Counted from the stretch's first letter, positions 35,057 to 47,400 are shown. The stretch is 64,000 nt of DNA from Petaurus breviceps papuanus (GCA_028583685.1 JAMXIF010000015.1:59661011-59725010), one strand, 5' to 3'. The notes: generated from the sequence alone by a model not told the origin. Numbers and translations are program-made.

Positions 35057-35343
35057 CTGATAGAAATCTTGGGGAAAGAGGGGGGAGTTGTCATTGACAT
35101 CCGTAACATAGACTGTGAGTGCCTCTTCCGTGTGGTGCACAGAGTCTGAAACTTCAATCACTAGCTCACATTCATGTCCTCCTTCAAAATCCAATGGCTT
35201 CACTAGCATGACTGCTCCAGTGTTGTGGTCAATTTCAAATCTATTCCCGGGATTACCCCCCTTAGTGAAACTGAAGACAAGAGCAGGACCTGAGTCTCTG
35301 TCACAAGCACACACCCGAGTCACGACATAACCAAGTGGAATAC
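35057..35343 (-). CDS. DCHS2: Dachsous-type protocadherin, internal exon (cadherin repeat)
   Basis: This 287-nt exon begins with two bases that complete a Ser codon from exon 36655-36785, after acceptor CACTTTTACAG. It ends in phase 0 at donor GTAATG. The 95 whole codons start IPLGYVVTRVCACDRDSG and run through FEIDHNTGAVMLVKPLDFEG to DVNDNSPLFPQDFYQ. All cadherin landmarks are there: DRDSG, LDFE and the DxNDNxP linker. It therefore supplies most of one repeat and the first strand of the next. Its end joins to VTLPEM of the next exon, giving FYQVTLPE, a typical repeat start. An extra Cys pair (CAC) in the DxD region is slightly unusual. Confidence 0.94.
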
Positions 35344-36654
35344 CTGTAAAAGTGACAACTGTAGTCAGCCATCATTAAAACCCACTTACTCCTATGACCA
35401 TAAATGTACCTCGATCTTGAGCTTGTCCTGGAAAGCTTTCTGGTGTTCAGTTTCATATGAATTGGAAAAAAAAAGGTTCTAAAGTTCATACTAAAAGACA
35501 ACCTTGTCTCTCTGAAGGGAGATTGAAAAAGAAGGTATTAATTAGAATTCATCTACATTTTAAAATGCTCTAGGGATACTTAACCCTAAGACTAAAGAGA
35601 CATTCAAGCTCAAGAGGGCCCAGAACACTTAGAGTGTGCCAGTTAAGAAACACAGTTCTTGTAACAAAATTCCGAGTTCCTTAGATGAGATTGTCTGTTT
35701 TCTAAAGTATCCCTATATACTTTAATGCTGTAATTACATCAGTGGAACTCATCCCACTGATACCAATGGCAAGCTGCCCTCTACTTTCTTGGAGATCTCT
35801 CTTAACATATCACCTCATGGACAGGGAGGGGATCTTCTTTACTTTAATTGTTTTAAACTATGTAGCAGCAGGTTCCCTCTTCCCCTCTTCTTAGGGGGAC
35901 TCCAAGAAACAGCTGGGGTGAAATGCCAATCTTGTTACAAATTCTGTTGCAGAATCTGATAGATTTTTGTCTTGAGAAGAGGTTGAATATATTGAAATGT
36001 AGGAGATTTAAGACCCATATTACCTACAAGGAGAACTAGTACATATTATTTATATATGTATATATATAATGTACATATGTGTTGATATACACATGTGTAT
36101 AGATGCGAATATATATTATGTACATACTTATTTCATATATATTTATGAAAAATTCTCAGTCTTTATCATAAAAGTGGCATTAATGTCTACCAAATGCTCT
36201 CTTCAGCTATCTTGAGAGAAAATAGTTGACAAAAATGGCCCTGGAAACCATTCCCCTAATGACTTCCTCGGGCTTTGTGTTACTGACCTTTTGTCTGACA
36301 CAAGTTCCCAGAGGGCCCAACTCAGACAGAAAGTTATATCCTACTAGAACAGGAATATTTAATCTGAGATTTTTGGAATTTTTTTAAATTAATAATTTAT
36401 TTCAATATAATTGCCTTCTTTTTAACTATATTTTATTTTAGGCATAAACATTTTTCTGATAAAAGGTCTGCAAGATTCACTAGGTTGCCAAAGTACTCTG
36501 ACATAATTAGGCCTTTAGATACATGATCAGCCAAATATGGCTCTTTACAAAGTAACTGAACTTTACTGCTCTTGGTGTGGACAGCCCAATAAGAACAAGG
36601 AACTTCATCAAAAGCAGTCTTACTTTACTTACACAGTCAAAAGAACACACTTAC
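35344..36654. other. Intron with an AT/TG low-complexity tract (36040-36125)
   Basis: No SINE is evident. The tract reads TATATGTATATATATAATG and similar. Confidence 0.5.
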
Positions 36655-36785
36655 TTTCTGGAACTTCTACTCGTTCAGAGGGGAGGAAGGCTGGAATATT
36701 ATCATTGAGGTCTCCCACTTGGATTTTGACCATAGCTGTAACAGAAAGCCTGGGCATTCCTTTATCAGCAGCTTGTACAACCAAG
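36655..36785 (-). CDS. DCHS2: Dachsous-type protocadherin, internal exon (end of a cadherin repeat)
   Basis: This 131-nt exon is flanked by acceptor CTTCAAACTAG and donor GTAAGT. Its first base completes a Ser codon from exon 42309-42460; its last base starts the Ser codon finished in exon 35057-35343. It reads LVVQAADKGMPRLSVTAM, then KIQVGDLNDNIPAFLP, then SERVEVPE. That is the back half of a cadherin repeat with the ADKG and DLNDNIP calcium motifs, then the first strand of the following repeat ending in the PE motif. It is too short to stand out as an open frame alone; it was found by following the phase of its neighbours. Confidence 0.92.
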
Positions 36786-37239
36786 CTAGTTTGAAGAAGA
36801 AATTGGGATGAAGAAAAACAACATTAATATTCAATATGCAGAAGAAAATGAAAAATGAGCTGACTAGCTACTTAGATTTTTTTCCCCCTGGCACTGCTTT
36901 TTCCAAATCTCATTTCTGAAAAAAGAAGTATATATTTTGACACAAGAATGAGAGACTGGAATTTATTTTGTTTGACAGGTTTGAATAATCGAGTCCAACA
37001 AGTCCCAAAAGATTAAAATGTGTTATGTTGAAAAAATGAATAACTTCTGGGAGACAGACAGTCCGTAGAACTTATTCCTCTCCCAAAGAGTGCTCACTGT
37101 ACTAGATAAAAGGATGCCTCCAAGAACACCCTTCATGCCTTCTCCAACCCATCAGGTTAAAAACATGACCAAGAAACTGCTTGATATATTCATCTCACTG
37201 TCAAAAATATAATTTCTTAAGCAAAACCAGGAGAAGAGT

Positions 37240-37615
37240 GTACATAGAAACAGTAATATTACATGATGATCAACTGTAATTGACTTAGCTATTCTCAGTA
37301 ATACAATGATGCATGACAGTTCCAAAGGACTCATGATGAAAAATGCTATCCACCTCCAGAGAAAGAACTGATGGAGTCTGAATGAAGATCAAAGCATACC
37401 ATTTTTCACTTTATTTTTTCACATTTTTTGTCTGTGTTTTCTTTCTCAGTATGATTAATATGAAATGTGTTTTGCATGACTGCACACATGTAATATCAAA
37501 TTGATTACTGTCTCAGGGAGGGGGAAGGGAGAGAAGGAGGAGAGAATTTGGAACTCAAAATTATTTTAAATGAATGTTAAAATTTTTTTCACACGTAATT
37601 GGGAAAAAAAACATT
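37240..37615 (+). repeat. Marsupial L1 3' UTR fragment
   Basis: It reads 'tgatgaaaaatgctatccac', 'tccagagaaagaactgatgg', 'tttgcatgactgcacacatg' and 'cagggagggggaagggag', ending in a poly-A rich stretch. Confidence 0.75.
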
Positions 37616-37699
37616 CACAAACATATAAATTCAAAAGAGTTGTTCCACATTGAGATTTTTCAGAACCATATTCAAACATTTTAAAAAGTGAAATTCAAA

Positions 37700-38290
37700 A
37701 GAAAAGACCATCATCATATAATGTAATATTTGCATAGCATTTATGAGTTTTCAAAGCACTTCCACATATCTTATTTCAATGAATCCTCACAGCAACCCCA
37801 GGAAATGGGAAGTGTTGATGTACTTTTTATTCTCATTTTACAAATGAGGAAACTGAGACTTGGAAAGGTATCTAAGAACCAAGATCCAGCAAGTGCTAAG
37901 TGGCAGGGTTAGAATGAGAATTCATGTCTTTGTACAATTTGTCCTGTCCTCATTTCATGACTTCATGCTGTTATAATTAGCAGCAATTAAGTATGTACTC
38001 ATAGGCTTTAAAGGATTAGCTAGCAAGGATCAGAGTCCATGGTCTTAAAGAGTTGTGATTTAACGAGGAAGACAAGAGAGCTGGGAGACATCATGATGAA
38101 CTTGTAAATCTAAATTCCAGTACCCAGAATCAAAACCTGGTTCTACTATTTACTATGTGCATGACTTTGGGAGAAATTCCTCAACTTCTCTGGGCCTCAG
38201 TTTCCTTGTCTGTAAAATGAGGAGGTTGTACCAGAAGAACTCTAAAGTTCATTCTAACTGTATATCTAAGATCCCTTGGGCCCATGAAGA
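37700..38290. repeat. Reverse MIR (37700-37950) and forward MIR-type SINE (38110-38290)
   Basis: The reverse element has 'gaatcctcacagcaacccc' and 'caaatgaggaaactgagac'. The forward element has 'gactttgggagaaattcctc' and 'ccttgtctgtaaaatgagg'. Confidence 0.75.
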
Positions 38291-40395
38291 TAAGTGCACA
38301 ACAGAGATTCACACAGAAATGCCTGGTAGGGAGAAAAGCTTGGATAGCTATCATGTTTGTTTGTATTCACTAGGGAAAGGCTTCACTCACCATGATAACT
38401 TCACAGACTCTGGAAACAACACTGGCAAGTAGCATAGTACTAGAAGAGAAGGCCAGACATTTTGAAGGGACATCATTCAATAGCTGAGGTCATTAGAGGT
38501 GCTAAGTCAACTCACAGATGAACCCAAGACTTCCTTTCAGAAATGGGCATCAGACTCCCTTAGCTGCCAAAACTGCTTTTAGCAAAGCAGGTCCTGTCCA
38601 GTTGTCACACTTACTTCTCCTGATCCCTTTCCATCATTAGAACATATGAGTTTTTTTCTTCCATGTCCTATATTTCTAAATGAAATCACAAATAGATATT
38701 TGCAATTTTCTCCATGTTGTAATGCTATATCTGGGTACCAGGGGTGTTAGTGATCTAATTCCTGGGTTTTCCTGCTATTCACAAACAACCCAGGCTGCCT
38801 GCTGGATGCTCACAGTTTAGGGTCATTCAAAAGGACACAAAATTTGAATCACAAAATTCTGCTCAATTGGGCATAGGAATAATTCCGCATTAGAAAGGTT
38901 TGTTTTGTCTACAATGAACATCAGTAAGGTACATATGGAAATATTTTGTTAAATATAATCACCTTCTAATGTTTCTCTGACAAAAAGTAACCTTATACTG
39001 GTATCTTAGCCAAGACATCAAAGTGGATGTTTTGTCAGTCCTTCCCCTATAACCAGCCCTATTTTCAGTCCCTTACAATGTTTCAGGGGAGTTGAGGGTG
39101 GGAGATTACATACAATGTCTATGTTGGGTGAAAAAAAGTAGAAATCTTTGATACAGAGAAATATATATGATTTAGGTTTGAGGTAAGAGGACAAGTGAAG
39201 GGTTACTCAGAGATTCAAAGGACAAGTGAAAATTATGGCTGCAGTTCTATGGATGAACTCCATATAACTTCTGAGCGGCATCAAATCATTCATGATAGCT
39301 TCTTGGCAGCCTTTGGGAAATCAGTTGGTTGTCTTCCATCCAATTGGCCATATGCACAAGGAGAACCTCTGACTTGATTGTGACTTCAGCAGAGACTACA
39401 AATGAACCTGCCTGACTTTAGAGGGGCCCCTTCCCGCTCAGGTTCAGTCTTATTGTTTGATCAATGATGGTCAAACAATCTTCTCTCTGTGCCATGCCAA
39501 CATCCAAAATCAGAACTTAAATTGGACAAGCTCTCAATTATCATTGCTATGATTCTATGCCCCTCCCATTCTCCTTTAGAATGCAATAGGGGATTTCTCA
39601 AAATCCTCTCCTTCCAGGAGAAAACAATAGAGATCTATTTTTACTTTTATACCAACGAAGATCAGAAATTACCGATAAAAGAAGGGTTATTCTGACTACA
39701 TTGAGAAATGTAGTACTTGCTGGTTGAGTCAGAAACATACTCCTCAGAGCCATGATAGTAGGAATATGCTTCACTGACTAACCTACAAGTAACATTGTAT
39801 CTATACAACAATACTCACAAGAGTCTATGAGCCCAGTGATGTGGATTTCTCATTAATGATACAGATTCCAATCCCTGTCTGCTTGCCCATTCTAGGTAGC
39901 TCTTGTCTATGTCCTCCCATAAGAGATCAGCCCAACATTTTGGAAGCCTTTTTCACTTCTGCTTATCACAAGACTAGCAGGAGAACACATGGGCTAGCCA
40001 TAAGGCATCCCTCAATCTCACCCTGTGACCAGCTCCTCTTATTTTTTGATGATGCATTTTTAACTTGGTTTCTTCTTTATAGTTACTTGTTGATTCCATG
40101 GTGAAGACTTCTCTGTCCCCAATCCCACACCAATTTTTTACTCTCTTCATGATATTAGTTTCCAATTCTTCAGAGATACTTATGTTCCATGATTTGTAGC
40201 CATAATGTACATTAATTAAACACATAATTAATATGATTTTGCCATCTAATATTTAGGAGGGCTTTTGGGTAATGCATTTAGTGGCTTAATTCTCTTTTTT
40301 CATAAAAGCTACCAGGGAAAATTTGGATTGATGTTTTCTTTTCTTCTTAAATTTTCCCATAACAAGTAGGGACATCAAAAAGTCCTCCCTTGATC
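38291..40395. other. Intron stretch with no recognised repeat
   Basis: Open frames of up to 91 codons lack domains. The text at 39180-40200 may be an old transposable element but could not be assigned. Confidence 0.35.
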
Positions 40396-40399
40396 CTTC

Positions 40400-40489
40400 T
40401 TTTTCTTTTTATTTTATTTTTTTGCCTTTTTGGAGGGCAGTTGGGGTTAAGTAACTTGCCCAAGGTTACAGGGCTAGTTTTTCTTTTTT

Positions 40490-40540
<51 letters not shown>

Positions 40541-40622
40541 AGTGTCTGAGTCCGGAACTGAACTCGGGTCCTCCTGACTATGGGGCTGGCGCTTTACTCA
40601 CTGTGCCACCTAGCCGCCCCTG
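40400..40622 (-). repeat. Marsupial SINE in reverse, split by a (GT)24 microsatellite
   Basis: It starts in poly-T, reads 'cagttggggttaagtaac', then a 48-bp GT run (40491-40538), then resumes with 'ttaagtgtctgagtccgg' and ends 'gccacctagccgcccc'. Confidence 0.8.
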
Positions 40623-41520
40623 GTCATTCTTTTTATGCCACCTATTATTTAGAAGCCTGAAATAAGGAGTTGAGTTAGAGAGGTTTAGTTTTCTTATTCA
40701 TCTTCTTTTCTTTGCTCCCCTAAATGGAGGAGGTCTCTACTAATGACCATGTTATCCTAATACTTTATTAATATATCGAGGCACTTGCTATTTCAAAGTC
40801 CAATAGATAACTCATATCAACTCTTGGTACAGCATCCTTGCATGTAGGATCTTTGATGCCCAAAAATTCTATTATAAAATGATGGCACTATTTCCTCTGA
40901 CCTCCATTAACTTGGAATCCATTCATCCCAGTGTTTGCTAACATTCTTGACTTCAACCAAAATTAGAAAGTTCCTTCCTCAATTCCTTTAGGATAAGTCC
41001 TCCTTCCTGGCTGGTTATTTTGCTGGCTTGAGCAAAGATTTCCCTTACATAATAGGCCTTGAATGACCCTCTGATCTCAGGGATGGATCAATAATGTTTC
41101 TCTAGAAGCAAGATGACCTAAATGTTAGGACAGAAGTCACCAAGGGAATTCAGATGGCCTGGGGTACTGTCCAAAATCAACAGTTCCTTGAGTTTAAAAT
41201 TGTTATTTCTACACTTCTCTACAGATGGGAAAATATAATTTGAAAAATCAGACCTTAAAAATGATGCAGTAACCCAAGCTTGGGGATTATATTTCTAAAT
41301 CACTGGAAGTCTGCCCTTCGCATAGCCCTTATATGTCTTAATGTATTACAAATGAGACTCCAGCATAGAAATTATAATAATTAGAAAACATTGGCAGCAT
41401 TGGATATCGGCAATGGAGCTCATCCATCCTTCCCCAGTTTAAATTCAGGAATTGATTTCTCCTTCTTGGCAATGTAAATCTTAGGGAACATTTCATAACT
41501 CTCCTCCACCCCCACCTCCA
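40623..41520. other. Intron stretch with no recognised repeat
   Basis: Nothing with coding, splice or repeat support was found. Confidence 0.35.
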
Positions 41521-41985
41521 TCCTTAATGATCTCAGCTAATTCATTAGAAAAACCACCAGCTGCCTCCACGTCACTTGCTTCTTCAACCTGTACACTCCA
41601 GGCTACCTTTTCAGATTTATTACTCATTTTCCCTTTAGTGAACTCTATCATCTTACCCAAATGGCTTACAACATTCCAGCTCCTAACTGTGCCCTTGAAA
41701 AAGCTATTCTCCATGCATAGAATACAATTCCTCATCACCTCTTCTAGAAGGATCCCCACTTCTTTTCAAAGACCAATTCAAATTCTGCCTCCTCTAGGAA
41801 AATCTCCAAGCTACTCATCCCCACCTCTGCCATTTTGGATATACTTTGTGTTCACTTAAAGATATATACATAATTCTTCCCAAATGCTTGTTGTGGGCAG
41901 AAACCATTTCACTTTTGTTGTTATTTCCTCAGTGTCTATCACAGAACTAAACACAAGTAGGTGCTAGAAAGTTTGTCAGTCAATT
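41521..41985 (+). repeat. L2 LINE 3' end
   Basis: It reads 'gaccaattcaaattctgcc', 'aggaaaatctccaagc', 'tgggcagaaaccatttcac' and 'gtaggtgctagaaagtttg', the L2 order. Confidence 0.7.
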
Positions 41986-42308
41986 GATTGACTGTTTTAC
42001 ATATAAAGCAAGATTTTTTCTAACTGGGAAAGTTCTCTCAGGAAAAGTATTCCCCACCCTCAAAGCCCTCAACTCTCTATATCATGAGACACCTAAAAGG
42101 GATGAGAAAAAAAACAAACAATGGTCCAGACTCAAATGGCAAATGTTTCCTGAAGAATTAATACATTAATATTAGTAGTCAAAGACAAGGAAAAATGCCT
42201 TTTAACCACTAAATGAACATGATAAAAGCCAATCTACAATTCTAAGCAATGGGAAGTTAAGAAAACAAGGAAGAAGTCACACCAAAGGATTCCAGATCCA
42301 TGACAAAC

Positions 42309-42460
42309 CTGTAGGAATTGGTGAGTTCATAGTCCAGAATTGCATTAGTTGCTATTACACCACTCACTGCATCAATCTGGAATGCTTCATCCTGGTTGCC
42401 TGACAGAACTGAATACTCAATTTGCCCATTCAATCCACTGTCAAGGTCAACAGCAAAAAC
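42309..42460 (-). CDS. DCHS2: Dachsous-type protocadherin, internal exon (front half of a cadherin repeat)
   Basis: This 152-nt exon starts in phase 0 after acceptor TTCCCATAG and ends with two bases (AG) of a Ser codon before donor GTTTGT, a weaker donor than its neighbours. It reads VFAVDLDSGLNGQIEYSV, then SGNQDEAFQIDAVSG, then TNAILDYELTNSY. It carries the DLDSG and LDYE calcium motifs of a normal cadherin repeat. Joined to the next exon it gives TNSYSLVVQAADKG, a textbook continuation. It was not visible as a long open frame, since the reading frame is closed soon after both splice sites. Confidence 0.92.
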
Positions 42461-42839
42461 CTATGGGAATGCAAATCTTTGGTTAGTACATATGTGCCTC
42501 GATTTGTCAAAGTTCATTTGTTAGTTCATTGATGTTAGTATTCCTAGCACCTCACCTGAATGACTACCTCTAAATATGTCACAACAATTACAACCAAGTT
42601 GCTTAGCATTGAGATTTAATCTTATGGCCATTTAAGTGAAGTTGGGGAAATTCTATACATAATTCTATCAGTCAAAGACCCCAGCAGGACATGAAGCCCC
42701 CTCTGAAAGTGGCACATATGCAACTCACCCAGAATTTTGGGCAATGGGGAAACATAAATAATTAGTCTAAAAAATATTAAAGTATGCTGTTCCTGAACTG
42801 AAGATTCAAAGGGAACAGTGCTCAAACTAGTAGGTAGAC

Positions 42840-43220
42840 CAGAAAAGGAAGCCAACAAGAAACATGGTAGAACATAGAAGGTTAGAGCTAGAAGGGACTT
42901 CAAAGGTTCCCTAATTGAACTGCACACATTTTTGGAGGAGGAAATTCAAAGGTCGGTAAGGTTGACTTGAAGCTAGAAGACTTTGACTTGAATACCAGCT
43001 TAGCTGCTTACTGGTGGTATAAATTCTGACAGATCATTTCATCTTTTTTTTTCTGTTTCCTGATCTTATGAGGGGATTATATCCAATCACTTTTAAGCAA
43101 CTTTCCAACTATAATATTCTTTAAAGATAGTTTCACTTTCATTCTAGAGACTTACCAGAGGTGACATGGTAGGCTAGTGAAGAAGTAAGAGTAGAGCCCA
43201 GGTCTTTGGACTCTTATAAA
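42840..43220. repeat. Reverse SINE interrupted by a forward SINE
   Basis: 'ggttagagctagaagggac' begins a reverse element. A forward element with 'gaataccagcttagctgc' and 'ttctgtttcctgatcttatg' sits at about 42975-43110. The reverse element resumes with 'accagaggtgacatggtag' and 'gagcccaggtctttggac'. Confidence 0.55.
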
Positions 43221-43859
43221 GATATTCTTTTCCTTAAGCTAGACTACTTTCTGGACAAACACATGAAGCCTTAAAATGGCAAAACATATGTATTTTCTTC
43301 TTAAACTTTTTTTCTAGGCAAATTAGCAAAATTATGGTTAGTTAATATGCAAGGTAATAAGTTTTTATTCGTTATGGAAGTTTGAGTTTAAAGTGACCTC
43401 TAATGAGGTGGACATAAGGCAAAGAAATTGTGGGGTATATATTTCAGAGAAATTTGATTCTCAAGAAGCTGATTTCTTCAGGCTGAGTTGTAAATAAACA
43501 CAAGAGTCTTGAATCATTTTCCACAGCCATTTAGCATCTAGACCTAACAGCATCACAAATACAGAAAACTAATGAGTTTTGTGGATGGGAATGAATAATA
43601 CTTGATAACTTTCTGTAATTTTGAGATTGGGTCCTATAAAAGCAGAAAAAATATAATAATGTAGTGGTTTGGTTTTCCACTACATTTGGATTTCATAATA
43701 AAGTCCTGGACTGTGTGGCAACCAGATTTACAAAATGGAAAAAAAAATGGCTATAATCTGAAAAAGGAGATATACCACATTTATTTGAAAAATCTTGTAG
43801 TGAGGTGAGAATGGAGTGCATGTTTATTTGTCCCAAAACATCACCATTATCTAAAGGAG

Positions 43860-44320
43860 ACAGAACATCTAATAGAATAGGAGAGTAACTAGACCTCAGA
43901 TTCCACTGTTATTGGGAACTCCTAGGTGTAGAAGCTCTCTCTAGCCAAGTCAGGTCATTCTACTTCAACATGTCAGTTGAAACCTTAGTTTTCTCACATT
44001 TAAAATGCCTAGACTAGGCTTGATTATCTCAAAGGGCTCTTCTAAACCTGCATCCTATGAAACCACCTCCAAAATAACATAACTGAAACCACCCAGACAT
44101 CTCCAGGGTGGAATGATTCCTGTCTAGGGATATATATGCATATGCTACTACTATTAAAAGAGGCAGCTAGGTAGTGCAGTGAATAGAGATCCGGCCCTGG
44201 AGTCATGAGGACCTGAGTTCAAATCCGGTCTCAGACACTTGACACACTTACTAGCTGTGTGACCTTGGGCAAGTTACTTAGCCCCAATTGCCTTGCCTAC
44301 CCCCCCTCAAAAAAAGGTGA
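43860..44320 (+). repeat. Two forward SINEs (43860-44060 and 44163-44320)
   Basis: The second is crisp: 'gaggcagctaggtagtgcag', 'ctggagtcatgaggacctg', 'gaccttgggcaagttact' and an A-rich tail after 'cccaattgcc'. The first is worn. Confidence 0.75.
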
Positions 44321-44789
44321 ACTCTCCACATTTATGGAGTGATAAAGGAACTCCTTCTGAGAATGGAATAGGGTGACTTCCTTTTCCTTGATATTCTGTG
44401 GGGGAGAGGGCAATGTGAAATACGTCGTATGGTACTAAAAAGAGAGAGTTGTGGCATTTTCTATTTTTATATTTTTCCCCATAGCCTTTTGTAAAATAAA
44501 CGAATTAGATTAGATGGCCTATGAGCTCTCTTCTAGTTATTGCTTTATGATCAATGGTGCTTTGAACACATACCAGGACAATGAAAAATTCATTTCAAAA
44601 AGCTCTTTGCATCTTGAAAATATTGCAATTGGGTTTTCACCAGAGGCCCCCTCTAGGCAGCACCATATTGGCCTGAGACAACATTCATTCTATTAATGTC
44701 TGATGAGTATGCTGGTATAAACCCAGATGGGAGTCATTTCCATGGGTGTTCAATTTTGACCGCCAGTCATGTTATTTTGGTTTCATAGA

Positions 44790-44975
44790 ATGCAGATCTC
44801 AAAGAGCTTTCAAGACAAACAAACCTAATCTAAACATTTTAGAGTGAGGAAGCTAGGTTTAACTGACATGTTGAAGGTCACATGGACAGTAAGTTATCAG
44901 AGCCAGGATTTGAACCCCCAATTCTCTGACTCTAAACTTAGCACTCTTTCCATTGTAACACACTGACATCCATGT
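44790..44975 (-). repeat. SINE, reverse
   Basis: It reads 'gagtgaggaagctaggttt', 'agccaggatttgaaccccc' and 'actctttccattgtaacac'. Confidence 0.7.
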
Positions 44976-45099
44976 GAACCTGTAAAGCTGCTTGTAGATT
45001 TTCTACAATACAGAGAGACTCATTTGATGAACCTAGGTCATGGATATTTTAGTGTATGTTTTAATGGAAAAAAAAGTTTATAAAATCATATTGTGTTAC

Positions 45100-45311
45100 C
45101 TGAATGACTTGTGTATTGAAGGGCTGTCCTTCTAACACTGATGCTTGGTAAGTTCTTGGCTGAAAAACTGGTACATTATCATTCACATCTTGTACGAAGA
45201 CTGTCACTTTGCAATAGGTGGTATGCCAGCCACTTTCGGCCAAAACGATGAGGTTAATTTCATTTCTGACCTCAAAATCAAGAAACGTTGGCTCCTGCAC
45301 AGTGAGTACAC
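45100..45311 (-). CDS. DCHS2: Dachsous-type protocadherin, internal exon (end of one repeat, start of next)
   Basis: This 212-nt exon begins with two bases that finish a Gly codon, after acceptor TTGTTTCTTACAG, and ends in phase 0 at donor GTAACA. It reads VLTVQEPTFLDFEVRNEI, then a strand region with LAESGWHTTYCKVTVFV, then the linker DVNDNVPVF, then QPRTYQASVLEGQPF and NTQVIQ. This is the second half of a cadherin repeat (LDFE in place) and the first strand of the next. In the position where most repeats have ADKG or ASDGG it has AESGWHTTYC, which is less usual. Exon 54591-54704 joins upstream and 42309-42460 joins downstream without a phase conflict. Confidence 0.93.
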
Positions 45312-45760
45312 CTGTAAGAAACAAAAGGATGTTGTGACTGTGTACAGATCTAGTACAGAAATGATAGGAAAGAGGCACGTTATAGGCATCACTCCCTAAA
45401 AAACAGGTATTTTATACATTTGAAATGTAATGTTTAAACTGGAGATATACCTGAATAGGAGGCTAAGTAATACTAATCACATTTTTCTAGTGCTTCAGGA
45501 CTTCCAAAGAGCTTCCTAAAAATCCTGACAGCTATCCCCACCAGCTGCTGACCAAGCCAGGTTAACTGTAACAACAGCAAGGCACCCTCAAGGAGAGTAA
45601 GGGGGTAATATGTGACAAAAGTTGAACCCTAGTGAAGATAGTCCAGGACTCTGAAGCCAGAGAACCCTGGCAAAAAGCAGTGCTTCCCCCAGACTAACCC
45701 TGCTTGCAGCCCTGCCCAGAAACCATCACCAAGAGGAGGAATGAACTGACATTTATCATG

Positions 45761-46301
45761 TGTAGCAGCAAGCATCCCAGCGTCCCCAGGGTGGATGCCA
45801 ACACAGGTTCTTGGATCTGCTTTGATAAAGGAGAGCAACTCAAAATGGGTTAACAAGCTTATTTTAATCAGTCAAATATGTATCATTCACCTAGTTCAGG
45901 GGAAAAAGGTCAGCACCCCGAACTTCAGAGTATACAGACAGAATTATCAAGACAGAGAAACAGATCAAGTAGACAGTTTCCAAACTGTCCAACCATTACA
46001 TCCATACCAAATCAACATCTGGGTTTCAATAGCTGGGTTTTTCAAAACCGAGGGGGGGCTCTCAACAATGGCTTCCCAGAAACCAGATCAAATCACAGAA
46101 CACTTCTCAAAGTGAGCCCCAAAACAAAGCTACACATCAGGGCTTATATAGCCTTCTCCTGGCTCAGAGAATGTAACAACCTTATTGACTCACTGGTCAA
46201 TCAAGAAGCATCTACTGAAAAACAAGCTTCCCACCCCAGGCTCCAGGTGCACTTTAGCCTAGGGGCAAGGAAGATCTTTAAAATTTACATTCCCATTACC
46301 A
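45761..46301 (-). mobile_element. Solo LTR (family A), in the same orientation as the cadherin gene
   Basis: About 541 bp that align end to end with 2128-2663 as its reverse complement, including the TATA box (46143-46150 on this strand). It lies in the intron between exons 54591-54704 and 45100-45311. The flanks read catg and tatg, at best a worn target duplication. No internal region adjoins it, so it is a solo LTR fossil of moderate age. Confidence 0.8.
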
Positions 46302-46599
46302 TATGCCATCACACCAACAGGACCACCATCTCCCCTCAGACCCTAATGAGGGCAACCCAAAACCCTGACTCCAAGAGCCTTCAGAATCATAATGCTTTCA
46401 GTCCAAGATCCTAAGACATCACCTTGGGAAGCAACCTCTGAGAAGATGAAACCTGGCATCATACCCTATTAGTGCCATAGCTGAAGCTACTGAAGACCCA
46501 GAAAAAAGTTCTTGTCACAAAGCCCATGACGTTGTCAAATGGCTCAACATCAGAAACCAGTGTGATCTTATCAGTGAAAATGATATTCAGAAAGAAGTT

Positions 46600-47045
46600 T
46601 GGCCATATTCTTTGTCACTGAAAAGTCCAATGACCAAGGACTTTTCCATCTTACCTGCAAATGAAACACTTCATTTATGTTGTCTCCTCCCTTAGAAAGG
46701 GAGCTTCTCGAGAGTGGGGACTGTATTACTTTTCTTGTTGCATCCCTAATACTTAACACAGTGTTTTATACTTGGTAAGTGCTTGATGGGAACAGTTAGA
46801 TGGCTCAGGGAATAGAACACTGGGCCTGGAGTAAGGAAGACTGGAGTTCAAATCTGACCTCAGACACTTATTAGCTGTGTGACCCTAGGCAAGTCACTTA
46901 ATCTCTGTTTACCTTAATCTACTGGAGAAAGTAATGGCAAACCACTCCACTATCTTTGTCAAGAAAATGCCATAGACAATATGATCCATGCATGTTCTAA
47001 GAATGAGACACAACTGAACAATGGAAAGTGCTTAATAAATTTTTT
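46600..47045 (+). repeat. L2 LINE 3' end split by a CORE-SINE (46785-47025)
   Basis: L2 text ('gagcttctcgagagtgggg', 'cccta atacttaacacagtg' in part) is broken by a SINE flanked by AAGTGCTT at 46777-46784 and 47026-47033. The SINE reads 'cttattagctgtgtgaccc' and 'ggcaaaccactccactatc'. Confidence 0.8.
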
Positions 47046-47179
47046 CTTTCATCCCTCCATACTTCTCTCCTTCCTTTTCTTCCTCCTCTCTTCTCTTTCT
47101 CTATTTTATGCCAGAATAGGATAAGTGAAAGGTATTAAAGATACCTTTGGGGGGAATCACATAGGATAAGCATCAGGAT

Positions 47180-47400
47180 GATCCATTTTCTGTAGAGGGC
47201 AGAACTTGGAGCAATGGGTGAAAGTAGAAAAATTTTGGCTCAATGTCAAGAAAATCTTCCTAACAGTGAAAACTACCCTCAAGTGGAACGAACTGCCTTG
47301 GCTTTCAATGGGTTCTTCTTCTCTGGAGGGCTTCAGGTCAAGGCGGGACAACCACTTGTTGGTATGATATAAAGGAGATTCTTGTTCAGATGTGGGTTGG
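47180..47400 (+). repeat. CR1/L3 LINE 3' fragment
   Basis: It reads 'cttggagcaatgggtgaaag', 'aatcttcctaacagtgaaa', 'caagtggaacgaactgcc' and 'cttcaggtcaaggcggg', the CR1/L3 order. Confidence 0.75.

Noticed and set aside
45795-46414. Plus-strand frames of 106 and 178 codons
   Set aside because: They are antisense to a solo LTR, which carries no gene.
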